Source of the DNA: Cunninghamia lanceolata
Taxonomy: Eukaryota; Streptophyta; Pinopsida; Cupressales; Cupressaceae
Assembly (NCBI GenBank): GCA_027924645.1
Contig: BSBN01000140.1
Coordinates: forward strand, 7,756,501-7,820,500
DNA length: 64,000 bases
Direction of reading: 5' to 3'
Both the position numbers and the translations under genes were made by a program. Shown piece after piece: positions 20,011 through 33,315 of this stretch. The stretch's first letter is position 1. Each line of letters starts with the position of its first letter. The notes beneath the pieces are model-generated. The model saw only the letters and a list, made by a program, of their open reading frames with translations. It searched no databases and was not told where the DNA came from.

Positions 20011-23000
20011 GTAAGTTTCTTCTCATCCGAATCTTATTCTTTTTCTTCTTAACCCTGCCTTTGTTTGTTTAAATAGATGTTTTGGGTTATTGTCTAATTT
20101 CTTAATTTGATCTCCTAAACTATTGAAAGAGGAAAACATTAAGTTTGATTTTAAACACTAGCCTTTGTCATTTGAGTGTGGATCTACAACTTACAAGTGA
20201 AAAGATAAAATTCATTTCTTAAGGATTTCCTAACTTTAAATATAAGTAACTGTTTCACATAAGATGGTATTTCAAGCATTACATTTCTTCTACTCAAAAG
20301 AAGCACCTTGATCACTTCTCATTTGAGTTTTATGTTTCCAATTCCATAACTTTTAAGGTTAACACAATTTTCTAAAAAAACAAATGATTTTAAGTAGAAA
20401 CAAGAATGTTTCATAAGTGGAATATATTATTGTAAGGTTACCCTTTTATACATATGTCTATGTGTCATATCACTGTGTATATGTTTGTGTGCTTGTTGTG
20501 AATCCATATTTTGTGCTTAAATATGTGATGCCAAGTTAGTTTTACAAATCTTTAAATTATAATTAGGAGTCACAAATAGAATATCCTCATCATTATCACC
20601 TTCACATGTATAATATTATTATCAATCAAATCTTATACATTATGCTTCCACATTTAATCCTATGCAAAAGTTTCATTAACTCTATGATAATTAGAAAAAA
20701 AAACATGTTAATTATATCATTTAGGTATCCCTCTATATAGATGCAATATATGAATATGGGGAAGAGCAATCATACTAGCATGAATCAAATTGTGAAGCAT
20801 ATTGTCCAAGGGCTAACTTAATTTTGTAAACTTTCTAAACCTTTTGGACTTGAAAGTAATAACATAAAAAACATCAATGAAATGATTGGTATTTTTCTCA
20901 TTTTGTTTCATAGTACTACCTTTTTTTAAATTATTTTCCTTTTGAAACATTGAAGAATAGTAATACATAACATGCACATGAGAGACTTATGTTTCAACAC
21001 TTTGGAACCCAACAATTTCAATTCTACATTATTAACATGAGCACAAAATTCTATAAATGAAGAAAAACTATTCAAATACATATTGTCCATAAAAATAGAA
21101 AAGAACCTCTTAATAAACATATTATGTACTTCATCATTGGAAACTTAACGTTTCGTTTTAGCAACCGAAGTTTGAAATCTAATCACATAGTAATTAATAC
21201 TCACGTTGGATCCTTAGAGACACTCATATATAATTGAATCTATAGTTTTAAGCACATATTCCACCCAAAAAAAAACAAAAATAAAATAAGAAAGGATTTA
21301 ACTAACTTAGAAAATAACGAATGGACTCATATTTGTAAAAATAATAAAAGAACTAAAAAGAATAGTCCCTCACTTTGTGTAGGAATACCTTTACTAGCAA
21401 TTATTCTTTATACATAAAATCTAAACATTTACTTTTGAATTATTTTAAATGTATATGAGGACCACCCTTTCCATTGTACATATGAAAATAACATGCCACA
21501 AAATACATTGGTAAAGGATACATAAAAAATCTCAAAAGTGGAGAGTGTTGGGTTTGAACACAATCATATGAGTCTTTGCTACTAGACATGGCATCCGAAT
21601 TACACTCTATTATAACAAACTTTTGTAATAGTGCCTCAAGGGTAGTAGTAAGAATGGTAGTGGTGGGAACATGAGAAATTATGGATCAGGCATAGTGAGG
21701 ATGAATGAAGAGAGTTAAAGATATGACACTAGAATGGGACCTGACAACACTCTAATGAAAGAAGGAATGGATTTTAACATAACATAAAGAAATGTTACTA
21801 TTGGATAAAGAGAAAGTATTGGAACAAGTGAGATGAGAGATAAGTGGGACGCTAGGAAAGGAATAGTAATGATACTAGAGGAAGGAACTTAAGGGGTCAA
21901 TGTAACATTGGAATGGGTAATATAGGAAGTAAGCACAACTAGGGAAAAATCTTATGATTGATAAAGATGAAGGACCAGTACAAGAAAAATGTGGGATGGT
22001 GAGGGGGAAGATAGACTATGTAAAAGAAATTGATGAGGTAAGCTAAGTACTAATGACATAAAAAATGTCTTTACTAGAAGGAACACTAAACAACAATTAT
22101 GAAGAGAATCAACCAACTGTGTAGGGACATATAACTAGCACATTCTTAGAAAACTAATTATAGGGAGTGAAAGCTCTTGCTTGTTCACATGTGCATCATG
22201 ATGAAAATATTGATCAATATGATGACTATTATTTATATAACAATTTAGAATTGCTTTCTTAATTGAATGAGAATCAATATGAGGGTTGAGGTAAAGACTT
22301 ATTCTCAAATGGAGATTAGGATGATGGTGAGAGATTATCATAAACTTGGTAGACAAAACCTAAAAGATCAAAATATAAAATCAATGGTAAGGGACTAATA
22401 TAAAACTCAAAAAAATAGAAGGCCTCAAATCTATTTAAATAAAATCAACAATTAGTAATGAAGACATAAAGGAAAGAGCCAGGGTAAGTATGGAAAATAT
22501 CACAAAGAGATAAGACAATAAAAAATCTAACCCTAATAAAAATATGTTTATGGACACAATAAATGAACGAAAAAACTTTAATTATATCCAAAATGAAAGA
22601 TATGAAATTAGAAAAATTAGATAAAAAACCATAAGGTATAAGGAAAAGCACTTAGGATGAAACCTTAGGTTACATGTTTGAATGTTGAATTCATCAATAA
22701 ATATATTGGTAGGTAACACACTTTATTAAAATAAACTAGGGAGAAACAACTATTTAAAGTAATTAGCCATATTTCAAGGAGTCACAAGTGAAAATGTATT
22801 GAATTAAATGCTTAAAATTTAAATAAAATAAATAAAGGTACTTATTTCAATTTTCAATTAAGATATGTTATGATAGATGTTGTTGGTCAATATGCCAATT
22901 TATCATAACCCTATGTGTTGCAAGATAAACACTTTTTAATTAGTTAATTCTTTATCTAGTAATCTAGATTAGTTCAATGGCCATGGAATTGATCTTCAAG

Positions 23001-23622
23001 ACTATGAATTTGACCCTACTATATCAATTTGAATAACACATGCATATCTAAACTACACTAATATGATGATAATTTTTTTTCCTTTGTGTCTTGTCCTTGC
23101 ATATAAGAGGGTTGGATCTTAGAGATATTCTTGAAACATTTTCTAGGAATGATGATTCTCCTTTTGTGAAATCCCTAGATGAATTTATTTAGGGGCTTGG
23201 AACAAAGATCAAGATGAAAAGCACCATTATAATTGATGCCTAAGATTATGTAAGTAGATGATATGGTGTTAATGCTCTATCATATTCCGTCTATGTGATG
23301 GCATAGATCACAACAAGAGCTTCCACATGGATGAAATGTAAATTCAGGTTTGTCCTTTTCTACAAAACCCTAGCATGCAAGTTAACATATTTTTACACTT
23401 TAGTTGCCTTACTATAGTTAGGAAGAAGGATTCAACAAGGGCCCAATTAAAAATTTGAAATCTTTGAGATTACTTTTCTACCCACACATTTTACGTTGCT
23501 CAATTCATTACTTGATATAATGGAAAGATGAACTAAAAGTCAAAACTAGTCTTTAAAAACACATAGAAATAAAATCTAGAAAAAATCATATTAGTTGCTG
23601 ATTTCAAATTAAAATGTCACTT

Positions 23623-24960
23623 TTTTTATTGTTAAATAACTTCTTAGGGGCATTACCCTTTATATTAATAAGCAAAATTCACAATAGAGGTTATACATTT
23701 TGATCTTCCTAGTACCAAGCACTGCCCCAAAAAACCATTCTTTCCTAACTTTATCCTATCCACCTAAACTACTACTATACTAGCCTCCAGAACTAGCCCT
23801 TGATACATTGATGACCTTTTATACACAAAATGGCCATTTATAGCCCATAGCCATACAAAGCATAATTACATAGAGTAGATGATTACAATATAGAGAGATG
23901 CCAAAAAAACTAGCAGAACAAACATAAATCCTTGCTTAGTCTTCTTCCTCCTCCCAAGCCTACCTCACTGCCATCACTCTTGCTACTACTGGGCACTCGA
24001 TACCATAGGCATGATGTGCCTAACTATTGGCCACTTCTTTAGGGTCTCTTCCATCATTCTCCACCTAGTCCTCACCCTCGCCCAGTCCCTAGTTCTGCTC
24101 ATCCCCAATGTCACCATCCAAATCTAGTCCCTTAGCTTCCAAATATCTTTTGACCCAGCCTGCACCATTCACCAACACAATGCTAGCCATCCTTCCTAGA
24201 CAATTAATGCTTCTTTCTATTTCCTCCCACTGCTTCTCCAACTCTCTCGGCCTCAAAGTTCACATGATCAAGAATTTCCTGACCTCCACACCTTGGGCTC
24301 TCGTCATATAGTAATTTTACGACAGAGGAGAAAGGAGATTCACATCCACATTGTCCAGGGCTACATCAATCTCACCAAGGAAGAGTGTGGAAATATATTT
24401 TGGCACAGAAACTTTGCCTTGGCTTTACTGACCCCCATGTATAACAACATTGCCAAGAACATTGCTATGATGTCCGTGTTGACCCTATAGCAGTGATGGG
24501 CTTTTAGAAATTTGACCCCCAACACCTTCTTAACTGCCCAGAGCACAAGTGGATGTGTGGAAGTGAGAATGGATTTTAGCCTTTTGTCTAAGACCTCCCC
24601 GCGGAATGACATCTACTACTTAGTAGACTCCAAACAAATTGGCATATCCATGTCTCACACCCCTCCAGCGCTTCTCGATCAAAATTAGAATGTGTTTAAT
24701 TGTTCACCACGCCTGAGCCATATTTGTAAGCCTCCATACTATGCAATAATTATTATTCTTACAAAGATGTACCTAGTTTGCATGAACCAAAAGTTCTTAA
24801 AATCTTTTAACTATCAAGAGTTTGATGAGGATCATCCATTCACCGTACTTCGCTGCATATAGTGACATATCTCAAGTACTTTCATCACTAATGAAACTCA
24901 TTTCCCAACAAGCAAAAGTGATCTCACACTTGCCATAATTGAAATTCCCAACTTATTAAA
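23623..24960 (-). other. LINE 3' part and tail
   Basis: About 1.3 kb between the RNase H relic and the poly(A) end. Minus-strand frames such as 24361-24612 show no domain I recognise. It ends, in sense, with ataaagggtaatgcccc about 30 bp before the A-run. Confidence 0.45.
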
Positions 24961-25499
24961 TGTGTGTGATCTTTCAATCATTCTCCCGCCACTTGGTGCC
25001 TTAAGAATGAGGAATCTATGCCACCGCCTTTTCCATCTCATCAGCTAGAGTGTTACCTTCTCTAAGCACGTGGCTCAAACTAAAGTATTCAAACCCATCC
25101 AACAGGTGTCTGATGGGTTGTAGCCACTGATCTAGGTTCCAATTTGGAGTGGAATTTAACCTTATTGTGTTTATTGTGATAAGAGAATCTCCTTCAAGGT
25201 GTATTCGCTTAATGCCCACTTCAATCCCCAATTGTAATCCAATCAGTGTTGCTTTGAATTATGACAAATTATTTGTCAACTCTCTCAGTCCAATGGATTA
25301 TTTTGCCAAAATATTTCCATGTTCATCACGTGCCACACATCCTACACCACTCGGGCCTAGGTTATCCTTTGAAGCCCCATCGAAGTTTATTTTTATCCAA
25401 CCTGGCTCTGGAGGCTCCCATTTCACCTCCAGCCTTTTCACCCTTCCTACCTCCCCTTATCCATTCATTGTGGGTATTTTTAGGCTGGTAAAAACCTTA
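24961..25499 (-). pseudogene. LINE RNase H relic
   Basis: Minus-strand reading includes RIHLEGDSLITINTIRL and, near the end, SLSHVLREGNTLADEMEKAV. These are the Asp-bearing strand and the His-Val-x-Arg-x-x-N-x-x-A-D signature of the plant LINE RNase H (RVT_3) domain, which degrades RNA in RNA-DNA hybrids. Upstream, on the same strand, lie further decayed stretches up to the LTR element at 25505. Confidence 0.75.
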
Positions 25500-25504
25500 G
25501 CTAT

Positions 25505-26945
25505 TGTAAGGAAATGTGAGCATCCTAGAACGTATTTCTAAGAATAGTGGTGTCTTTGACAGATTTAAATTCTTTTTAATTGATTCAAAAACGTGCACAA
25601 CTATGCCATTAAAGCAGAAATTGACATAGACCATTTCCAACATTGACCCTTTGAGGAAAGCACAAGCGAACATTAACTAGTTTCAACATTAGAAATATTA
25701 AACATGAAAGATAGAACAAGAACATAGATTTATGTGGAGAAAACCCTTACGGGTAAAAAACCCCACACTCCAAAAGGCCAGATCATCATTGTATTATTTA
25801 GCAATAGAAAATACAATTACAATACAAATCTGGCACTAAGACTTTCATGGAGATTTACATCTTGCTTCATCTGAAGAATAACTAATAGCACAACCCTGCT
25901 GAAAGTTATCCAACACTCAGGCTAGTTCTTCATAATGTTATCATGCCACAAATAGCACATAGTATAGAATTACACCTTCTCAACCAGAATTCACTTCACC
26001 TGAACTCTGTTCTTTTTCATCTCTCCTCAGTCCCTTCACATACTATTAACATGTTGCGTACAACAAACAACATAGGACTTCATTGAAGAATAAAACAACA
26101 GAGCTCACTAGATTGATCGCACCATCCAACTCTCTCTCACTATATATTCCCAATTGCTTTTAGCAATCTAATCAAGAAATTCATGCAACTGACCATTCGT
26201 TCCAACTTCCTAGCATCGCTATCTTCCAACCATCCAAACCACCACTTCTAACTATTTGCATATTCATGAGAAACTTAGTCCCACATGCATCCGTCATTGG
26301 GCGACTTTCTAGTTTATAGACTCAACCACTTAGCCACCAACGACTCCAGTCTAACCTCATCGGTGTAATCTAAAACCATCGGCCAACACTCCAGCATTCA
26401 CTCCGACGGTTCCATGTCCCACCGACATCAAGCCTTCACCCTTCATCGACCACGTTCCTCTCACCGATGCCAACTTCACATATCATTAAACCTATTGAAC
26501 CATTGAACCCTGACGCAAGGTTCAATGGTTCAACAGAGTGATATCTTCAGCTAAGTCTGACAGATAGTCAAGCCGATGGACCACTGAACTGATGAACCTA
26601 TCCTATTGAACCGAGGAACCATTGAACCAATGAACTGATGTTACTGAACCAAGGAACTATTGAACTAGTGAACTGATGCTACTGAACCATTGAACCATTG
26701 AACCAATGAACCGATGTTGCTGAACCATTGAACCAATGCCGAACCATTGAACCAATGCTGTTGAACCAAGGAACCTTTGGACCAATGAACCGATGTTGCT
26801 AAACCATTGAACCAATGCTATTGAACCAAGGAACCTTTGAGCTAACGAACTCATGAACCATTGAACTAATGAACTGAAGTTGTTGAACCAAGGAACCAAC
26901 AATGAAACATTGAACCTGTAATCTGAGTCACAAGTACTTGAAACA
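25505..26945 (-). repeat. Left (3') LTR of LARD-like element 1
   Basis: Contains a tata motif (actatatattccc) at about 26138-26150, the conserved gtggagaaaaccctt...ccccac hairpin region at 25733-25767 and, from about 26590 to 26900, a degenerate tandem repeat of the type gaaccattgaaccaatgaac. Confidence 0.8.
26590..26915. repeat. Tandem gaaccattgaaccaatgaac array in LTR
   Basis: Irregular array of 8-11-bp words (gaaccattgaaccaatgaaccgatg, with gttgctgaaccaagg spacers). A matching array lies at about 31440-31770 in the partner LTR, with different unit order. Confidence 0.75.
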
Positions 26946-26957
26946 TTCTCCCACTTG

Positions 26958-29900
26958 ACGAAGGAATTACAAGAAACCATCAATGCTTCAAGTCACAAAA
27001 CCAAGCTAATACTACCTTCAGAAACAAGATAGACCATCAGCTAGAACAATAATCAAAAAGCTAACTGGTCCCATCCAATTAAACCAAAAAACCCACTTGA
27101 CTGAAAATAGCACACACAGCTAGTGCTAAAACATCCAATCACTCATACCTTAAAGGTATGAACATCAGTAGACTCATGCCACCTACACATACACCCTTCA
27201 ACTGCAAATACAAGCTCCATGTGTCAACCAGTCAAAGAGGACCAAACACATCAAGAACTCCCACTGCATGGGTAATGCAGATCTAAAAATGATCATGGCA
27301 TACAAGTCTACCATTAGCATCACTTAGAAAGTGTAAGCATTATGTAGTACCAAGGAAACATCCACCATGATATGAAAAAATCTATAAATCAATAACCTGT
27401 ACATCTCACCACCAGTCTAGAAATCTCTCAAGTTCTTCACATCCAATAATGAAAGAGATAAAAAAACCTCCATGTCATCACCCAAGAACATAAGTGAAAA
27501 CACATGACCACAAACTAGTGATCACTTCAACTCCGAACAAAACCTCAAACCAATGTAATGTGAAACACACCATCAGAAAAATAACTGAGACCAAGAGAAA
27601 CATTGCACATCATATACCTGTATACAATCCTTCTACATACACCTCTGAATGTGTCAAGTATGATCTCCTTCAAAACACCCCAAAGAGATCATAACAACAC
27701 CCAAACAAATATTCAATCTCCAAGATCAAACACAACATATATATCATGTATCTAACATGGATGTAAGCTTCTCAAACCAAAGAAGATCAAACTAATGCAT
27801 TTCCCTTTTCAGGAAGTTAGCCCATAAAACCATCTCCTAACAATCCTCATCAATGAATGATATCTTAAACTCAAATACATAAGGAGATAAACATGCTATC
27901 CATCTCTCACAATGAATCCTCCAGAACCATATATCAGCAGTTCAAGAACCATATCTATGAAAGAAAGCATAAAATACCTGAGAGAAACAACGGGCAATAT
28001 CTCTCAAGTAATAAACTGCTGAGTAGACCATGAGCGGGGATAAGAATGCTCCTCCAAGATATACAAGCCATCATGACTCCTCCAAGAGCAATCTCCTCAA
28101 AGGTCTCTGTTGAACTCACGTCCAACCAAGGTGTAGGCTCCTTGGACTTTCTGCTGAAATCTTAATCAAGAGTAACTATCAACAACACTACTCTCATCTC
28201 AAGAAAATTATAGCCTCACCTTATTTTCCATGTACCCATGGGCATCTGTAAATAAACATATCATACTAAACTCCAAATGCATCACTGCACCAACATGAAG
28301 TAATCAAGCAAAAGATCAATGCACCCAACACAGAGAATCACCAGACCACTATCAAAGTTCCAATCAACTAAACCAGGAACTTATCATGACATCAGGATCT
28401 TACCATCCTCCTTAGGAGATTCCATGCTCTAGGTGAACATAACCATGGTCTCAAGAGCAATGTATCATGCGAAAACTCAAATGTAGAAATCAAGAAAATA
28501 CCATGACATGAAACAAACCAAACTCTAAACCAACATCACCTGTCAAGCACCACCAACACCTCAGTCAAGGATTTCATGAATCCTTCATGACTCCAAGATG
28601 TTACACATCTTCAAATAGTGCCCCTATAAATATGAAAGAACCCTTCTGCAGCAACATGATCTAAGATCTCCTCCTAGTAACATCTGCAACACTAAGGAAG
28701 ATCATTCACCACTAAGTGATGAATCTATAGTCATTGGTAAAGCTCCCACTAAACTGTGGCAACCGAGCTTTCCAAGCAACATGACCAAACATCTAAAAAT
28801 CTGAAAATCTTCCAGGTCCACATATTATCACATCAATAAAAAAACAAATGGCACCAAGATCTCCAAACCAAGAAAATACAACATCACTGTCAAAAGCTTA
28901 CATAAAACTATGAATCCAAGCTATTCACGACATTGTGATACACATGCTACAAGTCCCCTTAACCAACTATTCAGGTACTTTACCACATCAATCGTCTCAT
29001 CTTGAATTAGTCACACCAATGCACAAGTGAACACAGACAAGGCTAGCTAACAAATTTGCATAAACACTCAAATAATCTTGTGGATAAAGATAGTCCACAT
29101 CTGAGTCATCTCACTATAGCTTAATAGGTGATGAGCCCACAAAACTAAATAACTCGTAGATCCAACCAATATACCATGCAAACTCACTATCACACTGGAA
29201 ACTACAAAACTGAGATCTCAAGGAATAGATAACAATGTGGACAACATGACTCAAGCACTAGATTTCTTACAAACCTGATTCGCCAAACATGTCCACAACC
29301 TAAGCACCATAGTTTAGAAAACTAGAAGCATTACCGCAAAATGGCTGAGTGTCATATCACATACCAACACTCCCATGTAGAGAAAGCATTTCACCTCCTC
29401 ACACCATGCATAGAGCATGCATGCAAAACTACAACTATATCATCCAACAACACCCTAAAAGCTAGGGTCTAAAAATAGCTTAACTACAGCTTCACAAAAC
29501 CACAAGTTTTTTTCTTGACTGTGTAAAACCTGCAAAACCTCTGTGTTTTAAAAAACACCCATGCACATCCATATCCACTTCACATTCGGATGACTCAAAA
29601 AGTCTGCAACATAAACTCCATAAAAGTTAAACCAGAATAATGGATCATCATGAATATGCATAACCATAGATTTTAAGGAAAAACTATAAAACCCCTCAAA
29701 TCCAATAAACATGAATCTGAGTCATGCAAGTACAAAATATCCAATTAAAGAAATAGCAGTTCAAGAGCTTTAGGCCCACTTGTAGACCAATCCCTCAACC
29801 ACCAACATGCACATGCATCTGAGAGAATTAGGCTATTACAGAAGCTCTCAGACCATCCAATGATCAATTCCATAGCCTACATGCAATTAGGGTAACAGAA

Positions 29901-30348
29901 AATTATCTCTTCCAATACCAGGAACAAAACACCCAGCATAAGCACAATACTCTATGGCTGAGCAATAACACAAACTTCTTCATATCATCAGAGAGCCTCT
30001 CACACAGACACCGAATATGAAAGTTACTGCAACAACACAACCACAAACCAAACCCCATGCAACAGGATTAAATACTATCAACTAAGAGCCTCAGGCCACA
30101 TCATGACCAGCTCCAGTCTCTTCATCTTCACCATCCTTCAAGCACCTGTTGTAACATGAAGACAAGATTAACTGCAAGACTTCCACTCAAACAAGGATCA
30201 AACAAACAGATGTTTCCTTCAGATTTCCTCAAGCCTGTCACACTAAGATATCATCACAGAAGGAATACCTAGACCTTATACACTAGGAACTCTTACATGC
30301 AACACATAAATGTACAAATGTGAGCAACAAAGCAGATCCTAGAAGAAA
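26958..30348 (-). other. Non-coding interior of LARD-like element 1
   Basis: AT-rich on the + strand (many ccaacaccaa-like words), with no frame over 70 codons. Blocks match the interior of element 2: for example 28000-28045 with 46485-46530 (gagtagaccaagag), 28120-28150 with 46620-46655 (ggctccttgg), and 28740-28785 with 46953-46990 (agctcccactgaactatgataccgagct-like). Confidence 0.55.
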
Positions 30349-30362
30349 GATTTGATACCACT

Positions 30363-31792
30363 TGTAAGGAAATGTGAGCATCTTAGAACGTATTTCTAAG
30401 AATAGTGGTGTCTTCAAAAGATTTAAATTCTTTTCAATTGCTTCAAAAACACGCACAACTATGCCATTAAAGCAGAAATTGACATAGAACATTTCCAACA
30501 TTGACCCTTCGAGGAAAGCACAAGCAAACATTAACTAGTTTCAACAGCAGAAATATTAAATATGAAGGACAAAACAAGAACACAGATTTACGTGGGGAAA
30601 ACCCTTACGGGTAAAAAACCCCACACTCCAAAAGCCCAAATCATCATTGTATTATTTAGCAATAAAAAATATAGTTACAATACAAATTTGGCACTAAGCC
30701 TTTCATGGAGATTTACATCTTGCTTCATCTGAAGAATAACTAACAGCGCAACCCTGCTCAAAGTTCTCTAGCACTCAGGCTAGTTCTTCATAATGTTATC
30801 GTGCCACAAATAGCACACAGTATAGAATTACACCTTCTCAGCCAGAATTCACTTCACCTGAACTCTATTCTTTTTCATCTCTCGTTAGTCCCTTCACATA
30901 CTATTAACATGTTGCGTAGAACATACAACATAGGACTTCACCGAAGAACAAAACAACAAAGCTCGCTAGATTGATCGCACCGTCCAACTCCCTCTCACTA
31001 TATATTCCCAATTGCTTTTAGCAATGTAATCAAGAAACTCATGCAACTGACCATTTGTTCCAACTGCCGCTTCTAACCGTTTGCATATTCGTGAGAAACT
31101 TTAGTCCAACATGCATCCGTCATCGGGCAACTTTCCAGTTTATAGACTCAACCACTTAGTAAGACTATTGTCGGCACTTTTGCCACCGATGACCCCAGTC
31201 TAACCTCATCGGTGTAATCCAAAACCATCATCCAACACTCCATCATTCACTCTGACGATTCCATGTCCCACCGATACCAAGCCTTCACCCTTCGTCGACC
31301 ACGTTCCTCTCACCGATGCCAACTTTGCATATTGTTGAACCTATTGAACCATTGAACCTTGACACGAGGTTCAATGGTTCAATAGAGTGATATCTTCAGC
31401 TAAATCTGACGGCTAGTCAAGCCGATGGACAACTGAACTACTGAAGCTATCTTGTTGAACCAAGGAACCATTGAACCAATGAACCGATGCTGCTAAACCA
31501 AGGAACCATTGAACCAGTGAACCGATGCTACTGAACCATTGAACCATTGATCTAATGAACCGATGCTGCTAAATCGTTAAACCAATGCTGAACCATTGAA
31601 CCAATGCCGTTGAACCAAGGAACCTTTGAACTAGTGAAACGATACTATTGAACCATTGAACCAATGCCATTGAACCAAGGAACCTTTGAGCTAACGAACT
31701 GATGAACCATTGAACTAATGAACCAAAGCTGCTGAACCAAGGAAACAACAATGAAACATTGAACCTGTAATCTGAGTCACAAGTACTCAACA
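30363..31792 (-). repeat. Right (5') LTR of LARD-like element 1
   Basis: Pairs with 25505-26945. Differences are mostly point changes plus a deletion of about 30 bp near 31060. The tandem array lies at about 31440-31770. Confidence 0.8.
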
Positions 31793-33315
31793 ACTATCCC
31801 ATCATCCCAGCAAGTGAAATTTTTCTTTTTGCTTGATCTCCTATGAGTGGCTTCAATAACTAGCTCTATAATTTGGTCTTCAATTTTCTTACATAGGCTC
31901 TCAGAATTCAGTTCCTTATCCTAGAAGATACATCTATTCCGCTCTTTCCATATCTCCCAGATGAGGGTTGAAGGTAAGATGTTCCAAATGCTTCCAAAAA
32001 CTACCTTCTTGTGGATTTCTGGCCACATGTTAAACCACATTTCAATAACTTGGGACAGACAACTGTTAAAGTTAACCTTCTTCATAAAGAACTACTAGCA
32101 TTCTATCATGAAGGGGCAAGTCAGAAGGATATGATTGGCATTTTCATTGTCATTTTAGCAAAGAACACATCTTCTTGGCCCAACTATACCAAATCTTCCT
32201 AATCTATCCTCTGTTAGGATCATCTTCTAAAGCACCATTCAAGTTCACTTTTGGGAGACAATCCTTGTTCTAGATAAGCCTTGTTGGCCAATTTTGCTTG
32301 ATTATTGCAGCTTCCTTTACTTTGTATCTACATTTGACCTTATAGGACCCTATGGTCAAGCCGCACCATCTGATGGTATCCATTTGGACTGAAGGGGCAA
32401 AGGATCTATTCTTCAAGATTGGAGCTAGCTCTTTATTCTTCTCTTAAGGGGCCTCAATTTCTTCCAAGGATTTCCACTCCCAAGTTGGAACCCCATCTTG
32501 GACTTTTATTTTTTGATAATGGCAAACCTTACACCCCCAAACTTGCAGGGTCTCATTTTTTATTTCCTCAAGGTTGGGGTAGTTGGAAAGTGTCACACCA
32601 CCACCCCAAGAGTCACTCTCGAATGCTACTCTTTGACCATTTCTAACCTCCCAAGAGACATGTTTAGATATTATGCCCCTACACAGGGGCTCTATAATCT
32701 AGAACTACATTCTAGAATGTAGTTCTAGATTATAGAGCCCCTATGCGAGTCTGCAATGGTTAGAATTCTAGTAGGCTCATCTGAATTGAAATACTTTCTT
32801 CTGAGATTCTAACCCATTTCTGATTTCTTTTGTCATAAAGTTTCCATACAAGCTTAGCTCCCATGGCTAAGTTCATTATTGCAAGCTACCCTATGCCTGT
32901 CTGCCTAACTCTTTTGGGGAGAAAACCTTATTCCAAGCTACCAGAGGGAGTTTGTTGTGTTCTCGTATCCCACTCTAGAAAACTTTACTAAGCATCTGAT
33001 TGATGGCTTCTTCCATCGCTTTGGGAATTTTCAAGCATGCCATCGAATATAGTGGGATGGCTGATAGGACTGACTTCACCATCAAAAGTCTACCAGCTAA
33101 GGAAAGTCACTTTCCTTTCCAAGTTCCCATTTATTCTTGTAGCTATTGACCAAGTCCTCCCAATAGCTCTTTTTATTGAATCCTACAAAAAGAGGTGTAC
33201 CCAAGTAATGCCTAGGGAAATTGGCCACCCTCAAATTCAGGATACTTGCTAGATCCCTTTGGAGACTAGGTTGTGTATTTGAAAAGAAAACCTCTGATTT
33301 CCTCTAATTGACACC
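31793..33315 (-). pseudogene. LINE region between RT and RNase H
   Basis: Decayed continuation of the LINE polyprotein, probably thumb and zinc-binding (zf-RVT) segments; on the minus strand, Trp- and Cys-bearing fragments can be read around 31900-32250. No frame is intact. A perfect 58-bp palindrome interrupts it at 32685-32742. Confidence 0.45.
32685..32742. repeat. Perfect 58-bp palindrome
   Basis: The left arm aggggctctataatctagaa plus ctacattct mirrors exactly into agaatgtag plus ttctagattatagagcccct around the centre ct|ag at 32713/32714. There is no spacer. It lies next to gcccctacacaggggc (32675-32690), a second small hairpin sharing the left edge. Confidence 0.95.

Larger units (their letters stand above)
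25505..31792 (-). mobile_element. Non-coding LTR element 1 (LARD-like), inserted in the LINE
   Basis: LTRs of 1441 bp (25505-26945) and 1430 bp (30363-31792), TGTAAGG...CA, flanked by gctat and actat (5-bp target duplication with one change). In minus orientation the primer site TGGTATCAAATC lies at 30349-30360 and the polypurine tract (caagtgggagaa in sense) at 26946-26957. The 3.4-kb interior has no gag or pol frame, but it matches the interior of the element at 44007-49957 in scattered blocks. One word (actcccactgcatgggtaatg, 27259-27279) equals the degenerate YAM...VGV segment of a copia RT. Confidence 0.8.

Noticed and set aside
26657..26983. 108-codon minus frame rich in LVQWF
   Set aside because: Translation of the LTR tandem array; low complexity.
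32685..32742. A Rho-independent terminator or MITE
   Set aside because: Plant nuclear context rules out the terminator; too short and spacer-free for a MITE, with no clear target duplication.
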